A DNA stretch of 64,000 nt, from assembly GCF_023715685.1 (NCBI RefSeq), contig NZ_JAMBOQ010000003.1, positions 248,001-312,000 on the forward strand, written 5' to 3'. Made by a program: the position numbers and the translations under genes. This document shows, in pieces, positions 32,470-40,959 of this stretch. Position 1 is the stretch's first letter. Every line of letters starts with the position of its first letter. Under the pieces are notes generated by a model that did not search any database, was not told the DNA's origin, and worked only from the letters and a program-made list of their open reading frames with translations. This DNA comes from Priestia aryabhattai. GTDB taxonomy: Bacteria; Bacillota; Bacilli; Bacillales; Bacillaceae_H.

Positions 32470-32637
32470 ATGGAGCCGCTGTATATTGTTTTATCGATTT
32501 TTTTAGCAGCGATGCTATCGTATGATATTGCTAAATTTGTTCGAGGGGACCGGCCAGATTGGAAAGAGGGTCTCGTGACGGGTCTTGTGTTTGTCGGCTT
32601 TTTAGCAGCCATGCAAATGGCTTTTCACATTGTATAG
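32470..32637 (+). CDS. Small two-helix membrane protein
   Basis: A 55-residue ORF: MEPLYIVLSIFLAAMLSYDI, a charged loop KFVRGDRPDWKEG, then LVTGLVFVGFLAAMQMAFHIV. The two hydrophobic segments and a following terminator support a real gene. GGGTGA upstream is a modest ribosome site. No family recognised. Confidence 0.6.
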   Translation: MEPLYIVLSIFLAAMLSYDIAKFVRGDRPDWKEGLVTGLVFVGFLAAMQMAFHIV

Positions 32638-32646
32638 CGACGAAAG

Positions 32647-32678
32647 AAAAAAGTGCTTGATGCACTTTTTTCTTTTTT
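32647..32678 (+). terminator. Terminator after the small membrane-protein gene
   Basis: AAAAAAGTGC pairs with GCACTTTTTT around TTGAT, with further T-rich tail. Confidence 0.85.
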
Positions 32679-32774
32679 AAAGATATGCCGGATAAGTTTA
32701 GTTCGGCAAGACTAAAAAGCTCGGATATCGAATAAGCTGTTGTATACTGCATTTTTGATAAAGGGGCTTTTTAC

Positions 32775-33248
32775 TTGTATCGAAAAAAAACACTGTTTTT
32801 GAAGCGAAGTTTAGGAGTAGCTGTGTTTCTATCTGTTATTGCGCTAGGAATTTGGATGTTTCAATTTACATTCTTTTCTCCGAGTCATCAAGCCAAATCT
32901 GCCATAAAAGAATTTTATACGTTAGAACAGGAAGGGAACTTTTCGGAATCATGGAACCTTTTTCATTCATCCATGAAAAAGAAGTGGACAAAAGGTGCGT
33001 ACATACAAGATCGAGCACATGTATTTCTCAATCATTTTGGGGTAGAAACATTTACGTATTCCATTGAAGACGTTGAAAAAAGAAAGAGCTGGAAGATGGA
33101 AAATGATCGTAAGGCGTTTCCTGTTGTTTACGAAATGACCGTTATACAAACGTATAAAGGAAAATACGGAAACTTTGATTTAGTGCAAAAAGTGTATGCT
33201 GTTCGTGAAAAAGGAGAATGGAAAGTGGTGTGGGATTATAAACAGTAG
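32775..33248 (+). CDS. Membrane-anchored protein with NTF2-like outer domain
   Basis: A 157-residue protein: one N-terminal helix (residues ~10-34), then an extracellular domain starting SAIKEFYTLEQEGNFSESWNLFHSSMKKKW and ending EKGEWKVVWDYKQ. This pattern (helix with -W-L-H, later -V-K-E-N-G-W-K-V) is typical of NTF2-like/DUF4878-type domains. The start is TTG 8 bp after AAGGGG. Function unknown. It has its own terminator. Confidence 0.65.
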   Translation: MYRKKTLFLKRSLGVAVFLSVIALGIWMFQFTFFSPSHQAKSAIKEFYTLEQEGNFSESWNLFHSSMKKKWTKGAYIQDRAHVFLNHFGVETFTYSIEDVEKRKSWKMENDRKAFPVVYEMTVIQTYKGKYGNFDLVQKVYAVREKGEWKVVWDYKQ

Positions 33249-33268
33249 GAGAGCCTGCTGTTTTTTTT
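33241..33268 (+). terminator. Terminator overlapping the preceding stop codon
   Basis: AACAGTAGG pairs with CCTGCTGTT (one mismatch) around AGAG, then T8. Confidence 0.85.
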
Positions 33269-33378
33269 ATCTTCATAAAAAATAAGCATACCTCAGCTGT
33301 TAATATGCCTCTTTTTTAACAGAAAAAACGTTATGTTTTTTTACGAGTGGGTAAAATGAAAGAAGGAGGCGAACACAG

Positions 33379-34038
33379 ATGAAATTTAAAACGATTTTAT
33401 TTGATGCATATGGAACACTGTTTGATGTACATACCGTTATTGAAACGTGTGATAAGCTGTATCCGGAACGAGGAGAAAGTATTAGCCATTTGTGGCGTTT
33501 GAAGCAAATTGAATATGCAATGCAATATCAGCTGATGGGACGATACGTTGACTTTTATACATTAACAAATCAATCCCTGAAATATGCAGTAGAAGCGAAT
33601 GATATTGATCTAACGGAACATGAAGAAAAAATGCTGATGAGTGCTTACATGAAGCTGAATGTCTATGATGAGGTCAAAGAGGTGCTCGCCTATTTAAAAG
33701 AAAAAGGATATCGGCTGGCTATTTTTACAAATGGTCCTAAGCGTATGATTGATCCGCTTGTTTCTTATCACAACATGAATCATTTATTTGAAGACGTTAT
33801 TTCCATAGATGAAATTAAACAGTACAAGCCTACGATGGCAAGCTATCATTATGCAAAAAATAAAATGAACGCAAAAAGGGAAGAAGTGTTGTTTTTGTCA
33901 TCGAATACATGGGATATTGCAGGTGCTAAAAACTACGGGTTCGCAACGGCTTGGGTCAACCGAAAAGGAAATGTAGCTGAGCATAAAGAATTACAGCCAA
34001 ACGTAATCATTAAAAGTTTAAACCAGCTTATTAAATAA
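33379..34038 (+). CDS. HAD-family (S)-2-haloacid dehalogenase-like hydrolase
   Basis: A 219-residue HAD hydrolase of the haloacid dehalogenase type II group. Motif I is FDAYGTLFD with nucleophile D9, motif II IFTNGP, the Lys is in IKQYKPTMASY, and motif IV is SSNTWDIAGAKNYG, including the S-S-N signature of dehalogenases. It may hydrolyse 2-haloacids, but many such proteins are general phosphatases. AGAAGGAGG precedes ATG. Confidence 0.82.
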   Translation: MKFKTILFDAYGTLFDVHTVIETCDKLYPERGESISHLWRLKQIEYAMQYQLMGRYVDFYTLTNQSLKYAVEANDIDLTEHEEKMLMSAYMKLNVYDEVKEVLAYLKEKGYRLAIFTNGPKRMIDPLVSYHNMNHLFEDVISIDEIKQYKPTMASYHYAKNKMNAKREEVLFLSSNTWDIAGAKNYGFATAWVNRKGNVAEHKELQPNVIIKSLNQLIK

Positions 34039-34041
34039 AAA

Positions 34042-34067
34042 AAGGAACGAGCATTAAGCTCTTCCTT
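34042..34067. terminator. Two-way terminator between HAD and csbD genes
   Basis: AAGGAACGAGC pairs with GCTCTTCCTT with one mismatch, flanked by A7 on one side and CTTTATTT on the other. Confidence 0.75.
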
Positions 34068-34069
34068 CT

Positions 34070-34252
34070 TTATTTATTGCTAAATGTATCTTTTGTTTCG
34101 CCTACTGCTTTTTGAGCATTTCCTTTTGTTTTCTCAGCTTTTCCTTCTCGCTGAAGATCGCGGTTATTCGTTGCATTTCCCACTTGATCTTTTACTTCAC
34201 CTTTAGCTTTTGATACATTTCCTTTAATTTTATCTCCTAAACCTTTACTCAT
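34070..34252 (-). CDS. csbD: CsbD family stress protein
   Basis: A 60-residue hydrophilic protein (GLGDKIKGNVSKAKGEVKDQ..., then GKAEKTKGNAQKAVGETKDTF), the repeated KxKGxxxxxxGE pattern of CsbD proteins. It is a general stress protein of unknown action. In Bacillus csbD is SigB-dependent. GTTTAA upstream is paired at 14 bp with TGGAAC, only a partial SigB match. AAGGAAG precedes ATG. Confidence 0.88.
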   Translation of the reverse strand: MSKGLGDKIKGNVSKAKGEVKDQVGNATNNRDLQREGKAEKTKGNAQKAVGETKDTFSNK

Positions 34253-34392
34253 TTTAATCTTCCTTTCTATTAGTGATTAAGTAGTGTTACTTGTCTGTTC
34301 CACCATTAGAAAGAAGTTAAACATACTTTCTGCTTTTGACTTAAACGGAAGCTAAGCGTACGATACTCAGAAGTAATGTTTAGGCAATATCA

Positions 34393-34932
34393 TTATTGTT
34401 CGGAGGTTTTAAGTTCCCAATCATCATAAATCTGAGATTCATAAGGCCATGATAATAAGCTTAAAGATTCCACTGCTTTTAGAACAAGAGGCGAGGCATT
34501 ATCGATGTTGAGATCTTGCGGTGCAATCCATAATGCTTCCAACGAATCTTGTCCTTCAAACTGTACGGGGTGGGAAACAAGCTCACCGCCGGAAATGTCT
34601 ACGTAATAAAAAACGGCAATGTGATGCACGTGGGTAAATTCTTTCCACTTACAGGGATACTGAAAATCTGTTGTACCCGCTTGGGAAACAATGTTAATCT
34701 CAAAGCCTGTTTCTTCACTAAACTCTCTTTTCATCGCATTTGTTAATGTTTCACCGTGTTCTAGCTGTCCGCCCGGCAAATCAAAGCGATGAATATACGG
34801 GCCTCTATTTTTTCGAATAACAAGCAGCTTGTCATCTCGCATACAAATTCCATATACGCCAAAGGCGCGATCATAGTTTGGTTCCATCTTTTTTTCACTA
34901 CTTTCTATAACAGAATGGCTTGATAAAAGCAT
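34393..34932 (-). CDS. NUDIX hydrolase
   Basis: A 179-residue protein with an intact Nudix box (GGQLEHGETLTNAMKREFSEETGF) near residues 74-97, where the REFSEE glutamates bind Mg2+. It hydrolyses a nucleoside diphosphate linked to another group; the substrate is not readable. The first ~17 residues look dispensable and the true start could be MEPNYDRAFG further in. Confidence 0.82.
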   Translation of the reverse strand: MLLSSHSVIESSEKKMEPNYDRAFGVYGICMRDDKLLVIRKNRGPYIHRFDLPGGQLEHGETLTNAMKREFSEETGFEINIVSQAGTTDFQYPCKWKEFTHVHHIAVFYYVDISGGELVSHPVQFEGQDSLEALWIAPQDLNIDNASPLVLKAVESLSLLSWPYESQIYDDWELKTSEQ

Positions 34933-34978
34933 TGTTGGATTTCTTTATCCTACCATACATTTTGCTATAGAAACTTTT

Positions 34979-36529
34979 TTAATGAGATGCTTTTACAGTA
35001 AACGTACGCGAAGCAGCACTTTCGTTATGCAAACGGTCAACAGAGGTTACAACATATGTGTACGTTTGATTTTTTAGTGCATTTTGATCTACAAACAATT
35101 GTTTTTCTCCTGTTTTTCGAACGGTCGTCAGCAAGTTTTCTGCGTTGTTAATATCGCCTCTTTTATTGCCTTGGAAGCGATAAATGGCATAATATGCGGA
35201 ATCATTCTGCTGGTGATCTCGAATTTCAAATGCCGCTTCTTTTGTATGAGGTCCCACGTTTTTTAATTTTGGTGCTTTTGGTGCCGTATCATCAAGCCAA
35301 GGCATTGACGGAATAAGAGCAGGATGCTTATAAATATCGTTTTGCAGCTTGTCTTTTATTCCTAGTGGGTTTCGGTTCAAATCTTTCAGGCTAAAATGCA
35401 TGCTCCCGTGTACTTCTGGAAATTGGTGGTTAAGAGCAATTTGCCTTGGATACTCATCAGGATCAGACCAAGCTTCCACCGCGTTGTTATTAATTTTGTA
35501 AGCAGCTTGTCCAATATAAAGGTGAACTGGCTTTCCGCGAACTTCATCTCTCCACCAGTTGAGCAGCGTATTGTAAGCAGCGGGTTCAAATCCAATATTC
35601 CAATAAATTTGCGGAGTGATGTAATCAATGTACCCATTTTGAATCCACGTACGCGTATCTGCATACAAATCATCGTAGTTTGTTTGTCCAGCAGTAGTCT
35701 CAGAGCCAGTTGGATCATTGGCGATGTTTCGCCATACGCCGAACGGACTGATACCAAACTTTACGTATGATTTTGTCTTTTTAATAGACGTGTTTAAATC
35801 TCGAACAAGCTGATTAACATTGTCTCGTCGCCAGTCTTCAATATTTGAGAACGTTTGAGCACCGTAGGTTTGATACGTTTTTTGATCTGGGAACGTTTGA
35901 TCTGCAATTTTGTAAGGGTAAAAATAGTCGTCCATATGAACAGCATCAATATCATAGTTTCTTACGACTTCTAACACTTCTTCAATAATAAAGTTTTTTA
36001 CTTCTGGAATACCTGGGTTGTAGTAGAGTTGTTTTCCGTAGGAGACGACCCAATCAGGATGTTGTTTGGCAGGATGATTATCGGCTAGTTTGTTTAAATC
36101 AGTATGATTCATTGTAATGCGGTAAGGGTTAAACCATGCGTGGAATTCTAAGTTGCGCTTGTGTGCTTCGTCCACCATAAAGGCCAGAGGATCATAGCCG
36201 GGATCTTTTCCTTGTGTACCCGTTAAATATTCTGACCAAGGGCCATATTTCGACGGATAAAAGGAATCAGCAGTGGGTTTAATTTGAACGACAACAGCAT
36301 TCATCCCCATCTTTTTTACTTCATCTAGCAAATAGGTAAACTCTTTTTTCTGCTGCTCAACCGGAAGCCCAGGCTGAGAAGGCCAGTCAATATTGTATAC
36401 GCTTGCAATCCAAGCCGCTCGAAGCTCCCGCTTTTGATACGTAGTAGGTACGTCTGCTTTAGCAGGTAACGCGCTCGAACAAAACAGCAGCAAAAACAAG
36501 ATGCTTCCTATCCATTTTTTAATATGCAT
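34979..36529 (-). CDS. yngK: Secreted GHL10 glycoside hydrolase (YngK/DigH-like)
   Basis: A 516-residue exported protein with a Sec signal (MHIKKWIGSILFLLLFCSSA, cut near AKA). The GHL10/DUF187 domain follows: RELRAAWIASVYNIDWPS, NAVVVQIKPTADSFYPS, FHAWFNPYRIT and IDAVHMDDYFYPY, then a C-terminal Fn3-like module (~420-516). E. coli DigH of this family cleaves denuded peptidoglycan glycan strands. It faces the muropeptide-sugar operon across a shared 200-bp region, which fits such a role. GAAGGAGG lies 6 bp before this ATG. Confidence 0.85.
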   Translation of the reverse strand: MHIKKWIGSILFLLLFCSSALPAKADVPTTYQKRELRAAWIASVYNIDWPSQPGLPVEQQKKEFTYLLDEVKKMGMNAVVVQIKPTADSFYPSKYGPWSEYLTGTQGKDPGYDPLAFMVDEAHKRNLEFHAWFNPYRITMNHTDLNKLADNHPAKQHPDWVVSYGKQLYYNPGIPEVKNFIIEEVLEVVRNYDIDAVHMDDYFYPYKIADQTFPDQKTYQTYGAQTFSNIEDWRRDNVNQLVRDLNTSIKKTKSYVKFGISPFGVWRNIANDPTGSETTAGQTNYDDLYADTRTWIQNGYIDYITPQIYWNIGFEPAAYNTLLNWWRDEVRGKPVHLYIGQAAYKINNNAVEAWSDPDEYPRQIALNHQFPEVHGSMHFSLKDLNRNPLGIKDKLQNDIYKHPALIPSMPWLDDTAPKAPKLKNVGPHTKEAAFEIRDHQQNDSAYYAIYRFQGNKRGDINNAENLLTTVRKTGEKQLFVDQNALKNQTYTYVVTSVDRLHNESAASRTFTVKASH

Positions 36530-36620
36530 GTTCGTTCCTCCTTCTCTTTTGGTTGAGATAAAATTTCTTTCATAATATAGCATGTGGTCGTTATATTCAC
36601 AATAGATTTTAATAAAATAT

Positions 36621-36690
36621 TCTGAAAAATAAAATAAAGTTTTAAAAATATCAGAAAAATATTGAAATTAAACTTCAGAAAAAATATAAT
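36621..36690 (+). promoter_or_regulatory. Promoter of the murR operon with three direct repeats
   Basis: TTGAAA (36662-36667), a 17-bp spacer and TATAAT (36685-36690). TC(T/A)GAAAAA occurs three times, at 36621, 36651 and 36675, two upstream of and one within the spacer, spaced 30 and 24 bp. They are candidate sites for the RpiR-type regulator encoded just downstream. The match between repeats is clear, the role inferred. Confidence 0.55.
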
Positions 36691-36744
36691 AATGGTAATT
36701 TAAAGAATATTTTAGAAATACGTTACTTAATAATGGAGGAATTC

Positions 36745-37599
36745 ATGCGCCAATTTTCCGTACTTACTTTAATCGATGCACAAATGAATCATTACAGTCC
36801 TGCTGAAGGAAGAGTAGCTGATTACGTATTAGAGAATCCCACGACCACGTTGAACTTAACGACCAAGCAGCTAGCTAAGCAGTGTCAGTGCAGCGAAGCT
36901 ACGATTATTCGCTTTTGTCAGCGTGTAGGGATCAATAGTTTTAAAGAATTAAAGATTGAATTAGCAAAAGATGCTCATAAGGTAAATGCCGAGCAGCTGC
37001 CGAATCTTCCAGTCAATTTTGAAGACGAGACCGATGCCGTGCTTGAAAAAGTCATGAGCAAAAGTATGAGCGCACTTATGAATACAAGTCGATTAGTGAG
37101 CTCTTCTGCAATTGATGCAGCCGCGGAAGCTATTCATGGAGCGAAACGAGTGTTTTTATACGGAGCAGGAGGATCATCTGTGGTTGCACTAGATGCTCAG
37201 TATAAACTGCTTCGAATTGATATTTCGGCGCTGTTTTCATTAGATAGTCATGTTCAAATGGTGATGGCTACGAATATGACAAAAGATGATGTGCTGTTTG
37301 TGGTATCCACTTCTGGTCAAACAAAAGAAGTGGTGGAGCTGATGCAAATAGCCAAAGATAAAGGAGCAGCCGTTATTTTACTAACGCAGCACGGGTCATC
37401 GCCAGCTTCTAGATTAGCTGATATTCTGCTGACTATTTCAGTAGAAGAGCAGCATATTCGAATTGGAACGATGAGCGCTCGTATTGCTCAGTTAGCCATT
37501 GTAGATGCGATGTTTATACGGTTATGTATTCAAAAAGGCAATCAAGTGTTTGAACGCATAATCGATACACATAATGTAATTCAAAAAATAAAGAGGTAG
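36745..37599 (+). CDS. murR: RpiR-family regulator, MurR-like
   Basis: A 284-residue regulator: N-terminal HTH_6 (LTTKQLAKQCQCSEATIIRFCQRVG, residues ~35-60) and C-terminal SIS sugar-phosphate domain (YGAGGSSVVALDAQYKLL, VVSTSGQTKEVVELM). SIS domains here usually sense an amino-sugar phosphate such as MurNAc-6P. It leads an operon ending in murQ, so MurR is the best name. ATG 36745 follows GGAGGA at 4 bp; an in-frame ATG four codons earlier overlaps that site. Confidence 0.83.
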   Translation: MRQFSVLTLIDAQMNHYSPAEGRVADYVLENPTTTLNLTTKQLAKQCQCSEATIIRFCQRVGINSFKELKIELAKDAHKVNAEQLPNLPVNFEDETDAVLEKVMSKSMSALMNTSRLVSSSAIDAAAEAIHGAKRVFLYGAGGSSVVALDAQYKLLRIDISALFSLDSHVQMVMATNMTKDDVLFVVSTSGQTKEVVELMQIAKDKGAAVILLTQHGSSPASRLADILLTISVEEQHIRIGTMSARIAQLAIVDAMFIRLCIQKGNQVFERIIDTHNVIQKIKR

Positions 37600-37613
37600 G
37601 GGGAAACGAGAAA

Positions 37614-37919
37614 ATGAAGGTATTGTTTGTATGTTCTGGAGGAATGTCAAGTGCAATTGTGGTAAAAGCATTAAAAACGGAAGCACAAAAGCATGGAACG
37701 GATATGGAAGTGCTGGCAATTGGGACAAATGAAGTGGCAGAGGAAATTCAAAAGGGCTGGGACGTTGTAATGGTTGCACCGCAGATTCGTCACCGGTTTA
37801 ACGCAGTGAAAGCGGAAGCAGATAAAGCTTCTGTTCCGTGCGGGCCCATTCCGCCGCAGGCTTATACACCGCTTGGAGGTCCGACGCTTTTTAAAACGGT
37901 TCAACAGCTCGTTAGCTGA
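37614..37919 (+). CDS. PTS lactose/cellobiose-family IIB component
   Basis: A 101-residue IIB protein. The phosphocysteine C7 lies in VLFVCSGGMSS, and VVMVAPQIRHRF is family-typical. It relays phosphate from IIA to sugar entering through IIC. It lies 14 bp after the regulator gene. A hairpin with T5 follows it, inside the operon. Sugar specificity is set by IIC. Confidence 0.92.
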   Translation: MKVLFVCSGGMSSAIVVKALKTEAQKHGTDMEVLAIGTNEVAEEIQKGWDVVMVAPQIRHRFNAVKAEADKASVPCGPIPPQAYTPLGGPTLFKTVQQLVS

Positions 37920-37921
37920 GG

Positions 37922-37945
37922 AAAGCAGGTGTATTCCTGCTTTTT
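37922..37945 (+). terminator. Intra-operon terminator-like hairpin between IIB and IIC
   Basis: AAAGCAGG pairs with CCTGCTTT around a 6-nt loop, ending in T5. It probably attenuates or processes the transcript, so that regulator and IIB may be made in excess of IIC and later genes. Confidence 0.6.
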
Positions 37946-38002
37946 AAACATATAAGGGGTTTTAGTATACACAAGGGGAGAATATAGAGGGGGGAAGGGT
38001 AT

Positions 38003-39304
38003 ATGAGCAAATTTGTGTCGTTTTTAGAGAACAATTTATCGGGACCTATGGCCAGGTTATCAGAACAGCGGCATCTTCAAGCCATTCGCGATGGTGTTAT
38101 TTCCGCTTTGCCGTTTATCATTATCGGAAGTTTTTTCTTGATTCTAGCATTTCCGCCTGTGCCGCAAGATAGTACAATTGCGAAATGGGCAGCTGATAAC
38201 AGCGCCAACATTTTAATACCGTATCGAGTAACGATGTTTATTATGTCTTTATATATAGCCTTTGGGATAGGATACAACTTGTCTAAAAGCTATAATCTCG
38301 ATCCGCTATCAGGAGCGCAAATTGCAGTAGCTGCACTACTTCTTACGCTGACTCCAAAGCTGGTTGAAGAAGAAGGGTTTATGCTTCCGATGACAAACCT
38401 TGGAGGTCACGGTTTATTTGTAACGATGATTGTGTCAATTTTATCGGTCGAGATTCTCAGGTTTTGTAAAGCAAAAAATGTCACCATTAAAATGCCGGAG
38501 CAAGTGCCTCCTTCTGTATCAAGGTCTTTTGAAGCGCTAATTCCAGTTGCAATTGTTGTTGTACTTATGACGATTATTACCATTGTTTTAGGTATCGATC
38601 TTCATCATTTAGTCGATAAACTAGTTGCTCCGCTTGTGGAGGCTGGAGATAGTTTAGCAGGAGTGTTAATACCGGTTTTCTTAATTACGTTTTTCTGGTC
38701 ATTCGGAATCCACGGCGTCTCTGTTGTTGGTACAGTGGCACGGCCTGTATGGGAAGTTTATTTAGCGAAAAATGCCGAAGCGGTAGCAGACGGAGCTTCA
38801 ACGCTTCCGTATATTGCACCTGAAACTTTCTTTCAGTGGTTTGTTTGGATCGGAGGATCTGGAGCGACGTTAGGCCTTGCTTTAGCGATGCTGTTTTTCT
38901 CAAAATCTAAATATTCGAAAGCGCTTTCTAGGACATCTTTTATTCCAGCGGTTTTTAATATTAATGAACCAATCATTTTTGGTTTGCCAATTGTCTTAAA
39001 TCCTATTTTGATTATTCCTTTTATCATCATCCCGATTATTACAACGATCATTTCATATGCAGCAACGGCGGCAGGTCTTATTACTCCAACATACGTAATG
39101 GTTCCTTGGACGCTTCCGGCGCCAATTGGAGCTTATCTATCGACAGGAGGAGACTGGCGGGCGGTTGTACTGGTCGTTATTAATATTGCTATTTCTGTTG
39201 TGGTTTATCTTCCGTTCTTTAAAATGTATGACCGAAAGATGGTCGAAATGGAAAAAAGCGATGAAGCAACGATCACATCATCAGATGAAACAGTTCAAAT
39301 GTAA
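38003..39304 (+). CDS. PTS lactose/cellobiose-family IIC permease
   Basis: A 433-residue membrane IIC (FLENNLSGPMARLSEQRHLQAIRDG start; NINEPIIFGLPIVLNP sugar-binding motif near 315-330). It belongs to the Lac family that carries beta-linked disaccharides such as cellobiose, chitobiose and lichenan fragments. In this operon, with mupG, murK-like kinase and murQ, the cargo could be a MurNAc-GlcNAc disaccharide instead of the usual glucosides. There is no MurP-type transporter in the operon. AGGGGGGAAGG precedes ATG. Confidence 0.88.
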   Translation: MSKFVSFLENNLSGPMARLSEQRHLQAIRDGVISALPFIIIGSFFLILAFPPVPQDSTIAKWAADNSANILIPYRVTMFIMSLYIAFGIGYNLSKSYNLDPLSGAQIAVAALLLTLTPKLVEEEGFMLPMTNLGGHGLFVTMIVSILSVEILRFCKAKNVTIKMPEQVPPSVSRSFEALIPVAIVVVLMTIITIVLGIDLHHLVDKLVAPLVEAGDSLAGVLIPVFLITFFWSFGIHGVSVVGTVARPVWEVYLAKNAEAVADGASTLPYIAPETFFQWFVWIGGSGATLGLALAMLFFSKSKYSKALSRTSFIPAVFNINEPIIFGLPIVLNPILIIPFIIIPIITTIISYAATAAGLITPTYVMVPWTLPAPIGAYLSTGGDWRAVVLVVINIAISVVVYLPFFKMYDRKMVEMEKSDEATITSSDETVQM

Positions 39305-39310
39305 AGAAAG

Positions 39311-39333
39311 AGAAGCCAACTTGTTTGGCTTCT
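39311..39333 (+). terminator. Hairpin after the IIC gene
   Basis: AGAAGCCAA pairs with TTGGCTTCT around CTTGT, followed by ATCCTTTT. It is a weak terminator or mRNA-stabilising stem inside the operon. Confidence 0.5.
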
Positions 39334-39358
39334 ATCCTTTTAATAGGAGTGAGGATCA

Positions 39359-39625
39359 ATGTTTGTTCGGTTTCGATATAAAACCGTGTTTTTATTTCTG
39401 TTAACCATGATTCTTTGTAACGTTATTTTTACACCTTTGCTGCAGTATGCTGGTTTGTCAGCGCAGCATAGTTTATTTGCCATTACAAGTCTATCAGCAG
39501 CGCTGCTTACAACATTTATTTCCATTCGGCTTTCAACCGCAGCTTTATCTAAAACCGCCGTCTGTATACGCTTTGTTTTGCTTGGAGCAGGGTGCACAGC
39601 CATTACATATTTAGCCGTTTTTTAA
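39359..39625 (+). CDS. Small membrane protein of the operon
   Basis: An 88-residue protein with three hydrophobic helices (residues ~8-28, 38-60, 66-86). It has a good AGGAGTGAGG site, lies 16 bp before the GH4 gene and is in step with the operon. I do not recognise a family. It may assist the transporter. Confidence 0.6.
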   Translation: MFVRFRYKTVFLFLLTMILCNVIFTPLLQYAGLSAQHSLFAITSLSAALLTTFISIRLSTAALSKTAVCIRFVLLGAGCTAITYLAVF

Positions 39626-39641
39626 CAAGGAGGGGCAAGGA

Positions 39642-40958
39642 ATGAAAGTAGTGACAATAGGAGGAGGATCAAGCTATACACCGGAATTGGTCGAAGGTTT
39701 TATTAAACGATATAATGAGCTTCCAATTCGAGAGCTATGGCTTGTAGATGTTGAAGAAGGAAAAGAGAAACTTGAAATTGTAGGGGCACTTGCGAGAAGA
39801 ATGGTCAAAAAAGCAGGTGTTGATATGAAAATCTATTTAACGCTTGATCGAAAAAAAGCGTTGATGAATGCCGATTTTGTAACGACACAGCTTAGAGTAG
39901 GTCAGATTGATGCGCGTATTTATGACGAACGTATTCCACTTAAGTACGGAATGATTGGTCAAGAGACAAACGGGGTAGGAGGATTATTTAAAGGTTTGCG
40001 AACGATTCCGGTTTTGTTGAAAATTGCCGAGGAAATACACGAAGTTTGTCCAAACGCCTGGCTTATTAATTTTACAAACCCTGCAGGTATGGTAACTGAG
40101 GCGCTGCTTCGTTACGGAAAGCATTCTAAAGTGATAGGAGTCTGTAACCTGCCTGTACATATGACAAACTCCATCGCTAGCTTGCTTCAAATAGAAAAAG
40201 AAGCGGTTCATATTGAATTTGCAGGGTTAAATCACTTGGTATATGGACTGCATGTGTATGCAAAAGGAGAGGAAGTAACACAAGAAGTAATTCGGCGTTT
40301 AAGTGATCCAAAGTCCCAAGTAACAATGAGAAACATAGCTCCTATTCCGTGGCAACCGGATTTTTTGGAAGCTCTTGGAGTAATTTTATGTCCTTATCAT
40401 CGCTACTACTACAAAACAAAAGAAATATTAGCAGAAGAGCTTCTGGCCTTTCAATCAGGTACCACGCGCGCTGAAGTGGTTAAAACACTAGAAGCCGAGC
40501 TTTTTGAACTCTACAAAAATCCAAATCTAGAAATTAAGCCTCCACAGCTAGAAAAAAGAGGAGGTGCTTATTACAGCGATGCCGCATGTAATTTGATTTC
40601 ATCCATTTGTAACGATAAAGGGGATATTCAAACATTAAATGTAAGCAACAATGGCGCTATTTCCTCACTCCCAAACGAATCTGCAGTTGAAGTAAACTGT
40701 GTGGTAACAAAACAAGGACCAGTACCACTTGCTGTCGGTGAACTTCCTGTAGAAGTGAATGGACTTGTGCAGCAAATTAAATCGTTTGAACGAGTAGGGG
40801 CAGAAGCAGCGGTTACAGGATCTTACGAAAAAGCGCTTGTTGCGCTGACCATTAATCCGCTTGTTCCAAGTGACGAACTGGCTAAATCGGTCTTAGATGA
40901 ACTGCTTCAAGCTCACCGCAAGTATTTACCCGCTTTTTTTAAGGAAGTGAACGCGTAG
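39642..40958 (+). CDS. GH4 6-phospho-beta-glucosidase family enzyme
   Basis: A 438-residue NAD+- and Mn2+-dependent glycosidase of family GH4. The N-terminal [18 protein letters not shown] binds [14 protein letters not shown] and [11 protein letters not shown] hold the metal/sugar Asn and Cys, and [12 protein letters not shown] the catalytic His region. These enzymes split phosphorylated beta-disaccharides such as cellobiose-6P or chitobiose-6P. GGAGGGG precedes ATG. Here the substrate may be a cell-wall disaccharide phosphate. Confidence 0.9.
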   Translation: MKVVTIGGGSSYTPELVEGFIKRYNELPIRELWLVDVEEGKEKLEIVGALARRMVKKAGVDMKIYLTLDRKKALMNADFVTTQLRVGQIDARIYDERIPLKYGMIGQETNGVGGLFKGLRTIPVLLKIAEEIHEVCPNAWLINFTNPAGMVTEALLRYGKHSKVIGVCNLPVHMTNSIASLLQIEKEAVHIEFAGLNHLVYGLHVYAKGEEVTQEVIRRLSDPKSQVTMRNIAPIPWQPDFLEALGVILCPYHRYYYKTKEILAEELLAFQSGTTRAEVVKTLEAELFELYKNPNLEIKPPQLEKRGGAYYSDAACNLISSICNDKGDIQTLNVSNNGAISSLPNESAVEVNCVVTKQGPVPLAVGELPVEVNGLVQQIKSFERVGAEAAVTGSYEKALVALTINPLVPSDELAKSVLDELLQAHRKYLPAFFKEVNA

Positions 40959-40959
40959 T

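Noticed and set aside
34253..34390. SigB promoter of csbD
   Set aside because: Two GTTTAA boxes exist, but the matching -10 elements are only 4 of 6, so I mention it in the gene entry and do not list a site.
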